IMG/VR virus record: IMGVR_UViG_3300044911_002386
Coordinates: 1 to 64,000 of that record
Reading direction: 5' to 3' (one strand)
Source of the DNA: a virus
Length of the DNA: 64,000 bases
The notes below the pieces were generated by a model. It worked only from the letters and a program-made list of their open reading frames with translations, made no database searches and was not told the origin of the DNA. The position numbers and the translations under genes are program-made. Positions 58,680 to 64,000 of this stretch are shown in pieces (the stretch's first letter is position 1; each line of letters starts with the position of its first letter).

Positions 58680-60322
58680 TAGTAAGCAAAGCCCGCAACA
58701 ACAGTAGATACGGTGACGTCTTCGGGTCGCGTCATGAATGCGGTTGTGCGGCCTGTTATTAAATGCCCGGGGTCATTGGGGATCTGCAGGATCGCCGAAT
58801 CACGCACGTAGATGTTTTTACCGTCAGGCCGTCTAATCCGGCCAAACATGTCGATGGGGCCTAGACCCTGTTTGCCAGACAATAACTGCTGTGCAACAGA
58901 TGAAATGTGGGATGCGTGCAGTTGCCCGGAAAACCCAATTGTGCTGATTTTATTACTGACCGCCTGCTGAATGGCCGCGATATCTGGATCTAAGTCGTTC
59001 GCATCTTTGCGAATTTGAAACGAGATCTTTGTAAAGCACGGCAGTGCGGCACGCACAAGCACGTCAGTTGTACGTGAACGATTTTCGCGGGCACTGAACA
59101 TGTCTTGCACATCTGAGATCAGGGGCATGCACACGGCTTCTACGTCGTACTTTGCTTTGCTCTGATTAGCCACAAGATTAATAATCGATGTATCGGTGTC
59201 CTCAAACTGAATCATGACGGTCTGATACCGCGTGTATGCGCTTTCATGCATGTATTTGATTGACGGCACAAATGCTAATTCTGAAAAATTGACGCCGCGG
59301 TACTCGTTAACAATTTTGTAGCCTGTCGTTGTTAACGCGTTCGGCTTCGCTACGCGTGAAATCTCGTACAGCGCGGGAAACGTATCGCGATCTAGTATGA
59401 TCTGCCACCGACCACCTGTAACACCGGGACCGATGTACGTCGCCTCCAGCAGTTGTGTTTGTGTCTGCGGGTACGGGTAACTCTGCAAATAAATGTCAAC
59501 TTTGCCGCCGCCCGATATTGGAAACAAACCGTGCTGATCACGTTGCTGCTCAACGTCGCCAGCACCGATAATTGAAATGTGCTGGATATCTGCGAACGCT
59601 GCATTGGCCCTGATTGCGGCGACGTAACTCTGCCGCCCGCCGATTGTTTTCGCTGCTAGGGCCGGAGCAAGTTTTGAAATGTAATTTTCGTTTGTCGCTA
59701 CATCGCGCCCGTTTACGAAATCTACAGTGGCGTAAATTTTGCTAACGTTAACAGGTTGAAAATCTGGTACTAACTCTGTGCCCTTATTTATGTTGCCGCT
59801 GGTGCCAACTTCTTCAGCCTGCACCGTTATTGTCGCTACATATGTGCCGTCACCGACGGGCTGCATTACGCGCTCTGTGGCAAGCGACGCTGTGCTGCCC
59901 GGGGCTAAAATAATGAATGTGGCTGTTGGCCGGAATATGGCGACGCCGGCAGTCATGCGCGTCTCAACGGCAACAGTGGTCTGGGCAGCGAGAGGCAGGA
60001 CGAGCGTTATGGTTCCAGACGCTGCACGCCCCTGATCCCGCGAGAGCCCGTAGTTAGACAGCACCTGGTCGACAAGTTCCGGCTCGGCTAAGGCCGGGTT
60101 GGCCGATATGCTGAGTAAACTATTGCTTTGTCGGACGCGGTCTACGTTTTCCTGGATGGCCGCGTTAAGTACGCCATTAAAATACAGCACTAAGTCGTGA
60201 AATACACCCCGAGTTAATTCTACCTCCGGGTGGCGCTCCTGCATTAACTGGCTCAAAGTGTTAAACATGGCCTCGATTTTTTCGGGAGCCAGTTCTTTTA
60301 GACTTGTAATTTCAATAGCCAT
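58679..60322 (-). CDS. baseplate J-like protein
   Basis: A 547-residue protein. SLKELAPEKIEAMFNTLSQL, HDLVLYFNGVLNAAIQENVD, RVRQSNSLLSISANPALAEP and ARAASGTITLVLPLAAQTTVAV-like beta blocks mark the baseplate_J fold seen in myovirus gpJ and T4 gp6-type wedge proteins. A helical C-terminus follows. Wedges build the hexagonal baseplate. Its stop overlaps the next ATG (TAATG), and it follows a gp25-like gene as in other myoviruses. Confidence 0.82.
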   Translation of the reverse strand: MAIEITSLKELAPEKIEAMFNTLSQLMQERHPEVELTRGVFHDLVLYFNGVLNAAIQENVDRVRQSNSLLSISANPALAEPELVDQVLSNYGLSRDQGRAASGTITLVLPLAAQTTVAVETRMTAGVAIFRPTATFIILAPGSTASLATERVMQPVGDGTYVATITVQAEEVGTSGNINKGTELVPDFQPVNVSKIYATVDFVNGRDVATNENYISKLAPALAAKTIGGRQSYVAAIRANAAFADIQHISIIGAGDVEQQRDQHGLFPISGGGKVDIYLQSYPYPQTQTQLLEATYIGPGVTGGRWQIILDRDTFPALYEISRVAKPNALTTTGYKIVNEYRGVNFSELAFVPSIKYMHESAYTRYQTVMIQFEDTDTSIINLVANQSKAKYDVEAVCMPLISDVQDMFSARENRSRTTDVLVRAALPCFTKISFQIRKDANDLDPDIAAIQQAVSNKISTIGFSGQLHASHISSVAQQLLSGKQGLGPIDMFGRIRRPDGKNIYVRDSAILQIPNDPGHLITGRTTAFMTRPEDVTVSTVVAGFAY

Positions 60323-60330
60323 GGCGGCAC

Positions 60331-60795
60331 CTACGGCAGGGTATTGATCGGCATAATTGCGGCCCGCGACGTGCCTGCAACGCTCTCAATCATAACATGT
60401 AACGATAAATATCCCGGATAAAATGTAACAGACGTGAGCGTCGCCGATTTAAACTTTTCGTCGTCGGGCATGTCGGCGTATTCTTCGTTTTTCAAATTGC
60501 GTGTAATGTCGATATCAGCCGATAAAAACGCCCATATTATTTCTTGCTCTGTACGAGCCGTCTGCGTTCGGACGGCTGCCATGAACTCGCAGCCGCGCTC
60601 GGGCAGGCCGGGCATTGACCCCACCTCTGTAAGAAACTCGAGTGCCCAGCGCTGCGCCAGTTTTTGTACGCCAACGCAAATCTGACCGGAACTATCTTCG
60701 CTGTACAACGCCAGCCCCAGTTGCCGCTCGCCTCGCGGGGCGACGTTTCTAAAACCTAGAAAGTCGTATTTTCGTCCTTCATATGCTGTTGCCAT
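60331..60795 (-). CDS. gp25/W-like baseplate wedge protein
   Basis: A 154-residue protein. YDFLGFRNVAPRGERQLGLA, GVQKLAQRWALEFLTEVGSM and LPERGCEFMAAVRTQ, with YADMPDDEKFKSATLTSVTF. The small size, GxQKL..R...ELLT..G..P..P..G block and place directly before the J-like gene are those of gp25/W-type wedge proteins. Probable, not certain. Confidence 0.68.
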   Translation of the reverse strand: MATAYEGRKYDFLGFRNVAPRGERQLGLALYSEDSSGQICVGVQKLAQRWALEFLTEVGSMPGLPERGCEFMAAVRTQTARTEQEIIWAFLSADIDITRNLKNEEYADMPDDEKFKSATLTSVTFYPGYLSLHVMIESVAGTSRAAIMPINTLP

Positions 60796-60803
60796 AGCTC
60801 ACC

Positions 60804-61265
60804 TTAACTGCTTACACGACCGGCATTGATAATGCTGTCAATTGAGTTTAAAACAAACGAAAACACGCCGCGGTCTTTTTTGCCGTACCCGTCCAAGCGG
60901 CCATGTGCCATAGCAGCACATCGGGAGTAAGTTGCGTGGCGTAATCTAAACGCACGCTCCTCGACGGCCATGAAATCGATTTGCGATTTGACACCGATGC
61001 AGTCAGCTACGGTACCGCCAGCATCACCCGGACCCGCGAGCACCTGCGAGCAATACATCTCGTTTAATTTGTTGCGGTCCCAAGCAGGGTTATGCAGCGA
61101 TGGCACGTCTAGAAGATCTTTCACTTCTTTTGGCGTGCACCACTTTAAATACGTAGAGTAGCCATCGCGAAAAGCGTCCGCTGACGCCTGCGCCGCTTCT
61201 TCTAAATGCCGAATGCGCTTTTCAAATGTGCTGTCTATGCTCGCACGGGAAACGCCGTTTGCCAT
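60804..61265 (-). CDS. baseplate-region hypothetical protein, 153 residues
   Basis: ATG shares a base with the sigma-factor stop (TAATG). ASIDSTFEKRIRHLEEAAQA, YLKWCTPKEVKDLLDVPSLH and GKKDRGVFSFVLNSIDSIIN. The helical N-terminus may be a coiled coil. No known motif. Lies between a sigma factor and the gp25-like gene, so likely a tail or baseplate part. Confidence 0.58.
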   Translation of the reverse strand: MANGVSRASIDSTFEKRIRHLEEAAQASADAFRDGYSTYLKWCTPKEVKDLLDVPSLHNPAWDRNKLNEMYCSQVLAGPGDAGGTVADCIGVKSQIDFMAVEERAFRLRHATYSRCAAMAHGRLDGYGKKDRGVFSFVLNSIDSIINAGRVSS

Positions 61266-62089
61266 TAAAAGCCTCCGTAGTCAAAACGTTTATCGAGCAT
61301 TTGCTGTATCTTTGCCGCACGCTGACTGACCGCCCCGGGCGTTATTTTTAATCGCGCTGCGATATCTTGCGTCGACGCACGTCGTCTACCGTTCCTGCCC
61401 AGCGTCATGTCCATGATCATTTTATCGGTCGGTCCGAGATCGTCGTATACGAAGTTCATCCACGCATCTGTTCCACGGTTGCTGCCTGGGATGTGACTTG
61501 CAACATCGCCACCGGCTGACTCTTCTGTGACACGAGAAACAGAACCTTCTGCAAGCGGCTGATTAAACGCACGAATCTTACGAATTCGCCGTGTAGACAA
61601 ATTGGTGTGATCGGCTAGTTCGTCGTCTGTCGGATCGCGGCCAAGTGCATCAGTAAGCTCACTTTCAGCTAGCGTCAATTTTTGAAAATCTAGCCCTACT
61701 TGTTCTGGCAGGCTAATGATGTGTTGCTCTTTTGCTGACAGCCGCCGCAGGCTTTGCAACTGAGACAACAAATGCGTGCGCACATTGCCTCGTTTGGGGT
61801 CATATGTGTCAAGCGCTTTAAGAGCCATGAGTTTGGCACGAGACTTAAGATTTGGAGTAGCGTTGGCGCCACCGTATGACGAAACAGCGGTGTCAATAAC
61901 CGGCTGTAATGCGGCTAGCACCTTGGTGTTGTTTTCTGGCGTCTTTGTCGTTTGCCAGGTCGTGTACAGGTCATCAAATTCCGGCGCGACGCCGGTAATA
62001 GATCTTGGTGCCGAATATGGCGGCGTGACGTCGCCCAGAATGGACGGCATACCTTTTGGGCTATTCGTTTGCGGCATGTTTGGTTTCAT
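61265..62089 (-). CDS. RNA polymerase sigma factor inside the baseplate operon
   Basis: A 274-residue protein. A region 2-like part is at NLKSRAKLMALKALDTYDPK followed by GNVRTHLLSQLQSLRRLS (residues about 80-125). Region 3 is clear: SLPEQVGLDFQKLTLAESEL, TDALGRDPTDDELADHTNLS then TRRIRKIRAF. Region 4 is RRASTQDIAARLKITPGAVS then QRAAKIQQML, with the helix-turn-helix that reads -35. It would redirect host polymerase to late phage promoters. The ATG overlaps the hub gene stop (ATGA), so it is made with structural proteins. Confidence 0.85.
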   Translation of the reverse strand: MKPNMPQTNSPKGMPSILGDVTPPYSAPRSITGVAPEFDDLYTTWQTTKTPENNTKVLAALQPVIDTAVSSYGGANATPNLKSRAKLMALKALDTYDPKRGNVRTHLLSQLQSLRRLSAKEQHIISLPEQVGLDFQKLTLAESELTDALGRDPTDDELADHTNLSTRRIRKIRAFNQPLAEGSVSRVTEESAGGDVASHIPGSNRGTDAWMNFVYDDLGPTDKMIMDMTLGRNGRRRASTQDIAARLKITPGAVSQRAAKIQQMLDKRFDYGGF

Positions 62090-63753
62090 GTGTATTTAAT
62101 TTTTGAGGAGAGCGGGCCGCCGGCCCAGCGTTCATTGTATAACGGCGGCGTGTCGGACCCAGCGATTAAACGATCGTCGTTTTCAGCAGGTGAACGAATA
62201 TGTGATACGGAAAACGCCGTACCTGCGTTTGCGTTTTCAGCGTTAATGGAGAACGAAACTTGCACGACAGTTGCTATCATGTCCGTGTTATCTGACAACT
62301 GCGGCATGTTTTCTGTGGGTGCTTTAATTTTAATGACGCTGCCCGGAGCTATATCAAAGCGTAACTTGCCGGAAAACTCGCCGTAACGCTGCTGCAGTAA
62401 TTCTGTTTTAAACCACTGTTCGGCAAACCTGTCTAACACCGGACTGTCTTTTATATTTTGCTGCAGTTCAGATTCTTTTTTTGCTTTTTCTGTAGCGTCG
62501 GCACCTTTGCTGGCGTCGTTATTAGCGCCTAGCACGCTACCGCTTAACCCGGCCGTCCGAGATGTATTCGATATTTTGCTCATGATGTTGCCGAACCAAC
62601 TCGGTGGTTCTTTTACAAGCACAGTGCCCGGCCGCGTTTTGCGGGCTTCATGTGACGGAAAAAGACCTGGCGGGTCGCAAAACGACGGCGGGCGATAATC
62701 GTTCTGTACCGGCGTGCCGGCGACTAAACCAGAGCCAAAACTTGCAGGCCAGATAATGTCTATGCCGCCAAGTGTTTGACGGGTGTTGCCCATAAAATTA
62801 GCGTAGCCGTACTCGTCAGCGTAAACGACTTTGTCGCCGTCGCGCCACTTTAACCCGCCGAAGACAGGCACGACTTGTGCAAAGTCAACTCCGGGCGACA
62901 GTGCGAACAAAAATTGCGGTGCGTATTCGCCGGTAAGTTTGCTCCAAAAAGTTGAGTAACTAAACGCTTGCACGCCAACTTTTGTTAAAGCATCGTTGAC
63001 GGAATCTCTAATGAGATCTCCCGTAAGCCCGCCGGGGCCGTCAAGGTTTAAGCCAAGTTTTACTTTGTTCGGTGCGGAGCCAGGCATCTTCTCTAAGGCC
63101 GCTTTGATCTTTTTTTCATGCTCGGTGTCTACGCCTGTGGCGCACTTATTCGTGCCCCAACCAGCAATAACTGTTAGAACAGGCTTCAGCACATCGCCCC
63201 ACAGGTCGTTCGTGATATTTGAATACGTTATGATTTGATTGTCAGGATCAATTGCCGGGGCCATTACAAAGCCAGAGCCCTGTGCCTGGTTCGTCGCCGT
63301 GTAGTAGCCCGCGTTATCGGCTACGTTAAACGGCGCCCCGGGGAACCACTGCCCGTTTAACATCGAGCCTATGTTTAAGTCATCGAGCCAGTGCACTAGG
63401 TGCAGCGTGTAATTTGCATTATTGTTCGAACGCTGAAAACCAAACCCCGCATAGTATCCGTCAAACACCATGAACGTTTTTTCGCTCGGCATTTTTTCCT
63501 TGTAGCCATCGGTCGTGTCTACTTCTAAGTACACGGACACGCGAGCACGTGACTTTATTTTGCCCATAATTTTTGAGTGGGCACTGGCCTGCGCGTTCGT
63601 TGTAGCGTTAATACCGCAAGCCAAAATGAGTGCAGCTGTTGGAATCGTGTTTAACGCAAAGTTGCCGGATATGGCGACAATATCGTCTACACGCCCGATG
63701 TCTTCTATCATGGCGTAAAGTTTAAACTGCGAGAATACGTAATTGTCAGGCAT
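62086..63753 (-). CDS. baseplate hub-like protein
   Basis: A 555-residue protein. DDIVAISGNFALNTIPTAAL then YLEVDTTDGYKEKMPSEKTF, beta-rich, with HLVHWLDDLNIGSMLNGQWF and FDIAPGSVIKIKAPTENMPQ near the end and ATVVQVSFSINAENANAGTA, in the manner of gpD/gp27-type hub proteins. The first of the visible baseplate genes in transcription order except the partial gene at the edge. Assignment by pattern and position only. Confidence 0.62.
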   Translation of the reverse strand: MPDNYVFSQFKLYAMIEDIGRVDDIVAISGNFALNTIPTAALILACGINATTNAQASAHSKIMGKIKSRARVSVYLEVDTTDGYKEKMPSEKTFMVFDGYYAGFGFQRSNNNANYTLHLVHWLDDLNIGSMLNGQWFPGAPFNVADNAGYYTATNQAQGSGFVMAPAIDPDNQIITYSNITNDLWGDVLKPVLTVIAGWGTNKCATGVDTEHEKKIKAALEKMPGSAPNKVKLGLNLDGPGGLTGDLIRDSVNDALTKVGVQAFSYSTFWSKLTGEYAPQFLFALSPGVDFAQVVPVFGGLKWRDGDKVVYADEYGYANFMGNTRQTLGGIDIIWPASFGSGLVAGTPVQNDYRPPSFCDPPGLFPSHEARKTRPGTVLVKEPPSWFGNIMSKISNTSRTAGLSGSVLGANNDASKGADATEKAKKESELQQNIKDSPVLDRFAEQWFKTELLQQRYGEFSGKLRFDIAPGSVIKIKAPTENMPQLSDNTDMIATVVQVSFSINAENANAGTAFSVSHIRSPAENDDRLIAGSDTPPLYNERWAGGPLSSKIKYT

Positions 63754-64000
63754 GTTTATTCTTCCGCAATTCTTCCGTACGATAGATCAGGGCCATGGTC
63801 AGGCCGGCGAGGCGATACACCGGCGAATTATGGTCGCGCCATAAATTTCTAAACGTGGCGTAGGGTTCTTCATCCCCCAGCCCAAATAAGCCCAACATAA
63901 TTGGCTCGCCGAGCAGTTCGATCGTCGGAATGCCGGTTGTAATAATTGGCGATGGGACAGCACGTACAGTGACAAACCACTGGGCGATAACTTCCGCGAT
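63746..64000 (-). CDS. C-terminal part of a structural protein cut by the window edge
   Basis: The last 84 codons and the TGA (63746-63748) are visible; the N-terminus is beyond the right edge. It reads VIAQWFVTVRAVPSPII, IELLGEPIMLGLFGLGDEEP, then NLWRDHNSPVYRLAGLTMAL. The stop overlaps the start of the hub-like gene by eight bases. Being upstream in the baseplate operon, it is probably a tail or baseplate protein. Too short to assign. Confidence 0.6.
   Translation of the reverse strand: MAEVIAQWFVTVRAVPSPIITTGIPTIELLGEPIMLGLFGLGDEEPYATFRNLWRDHNSPVYRLAGLTMALIYRTEELRKNKHA

Overview
The window is part of a large, contractile-tailed (myovirus-type) bacteriophage genome. The evidence is a terminase large subunit at 28.3-30.2 kb, a long leftward block of baseplate, tail and fibre genes from about 64 to 42.5 kb, three tRNA genes, two phage-type cytosine methyltransferases, a CobS/CobT-like AAA+/vWA pair, and dozens of short genes packed with ATGA or TAATG start/stop overlaps. 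Nearly all genes read leftward (minus strand). Only the terminase, the gene at 37.8-39.0 kb and a short gene at 41.1 kb read rightward. The host cannot be read directly. Three things suggest a planctomycete or another large-genome aquatic bacterium: an array of small paralogues ending in LTDEER...LLERTK, a secreted Cys-rich peptide with an RTRTVTRAV-type basic tail, and a small HTH with VSPAQVSQLLKKAG. This is inference only.

Layout: 0-2.0 kb holds six overlapping small genes with one shared C-terminal motif. 2.0-2.3 kb holds two tRNAs. 2.3-9.8 kb is early/accessory DNA with a DEDDh exonuclease, an HTH protein, a degenerate Rep-like protein, a SEC-C protein and two intergenic gaps with possible pseudoknots. 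9.8-15.8 kb has two DNA cytosine methyltransferases and two ParB-superfamily proteins. 15.8-19.4 kb is a run of small phage families (DUF6915-, YubB/Api92-, DUF3085- and DUF6878-like). 19.4-24.8 kb has a secreted peptide with its own terminator, then the CobT-like and CobS-like genes. 24.8-28.1 kb has an acidic HTH protein, a MazZ/DUF5664-like dATP/dGTP diphosphohydrolase and membrane proteins. 28.1-32.6 kb has the terminase and an HNH protein.

32.6-33.5 kb is the most unusual stretch. It is a non-coding array of 11 A-rich spacers close to GTTTTGAAAGAAAAAACC, each followed by 8 to 18 pentamers of the form ACCNN (NNGGT on the other strand). The 5-base register never slips inside a tract. I know of no described element like it.

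33.5-42.5 kb holds a GNAT acetyltransferase, tRNA-Thr, a pyrimidine-dimer-glycosylase-like protein, a primase-like zinc-ribbon protein and small genes. 42.5-64 kb is the virion block. From promoter-distal to proximal it runs: a 1370-residue fibre (Cys-rich repeats plus a collagen stalk), five related appendage proteins, an adhesin, baseplate proteins including a J-like protein, a sigma factor embedded in the baseplate genes, and a hub-like protein.

The genes fit a lytic programme: host DNA processing and self-methylation, small early effector genes, an AAA+/vWA remodelling pair, packaging, then a structural operon that carries its own sigma factor. Family names rest on motif recognition by eye, with no database search.
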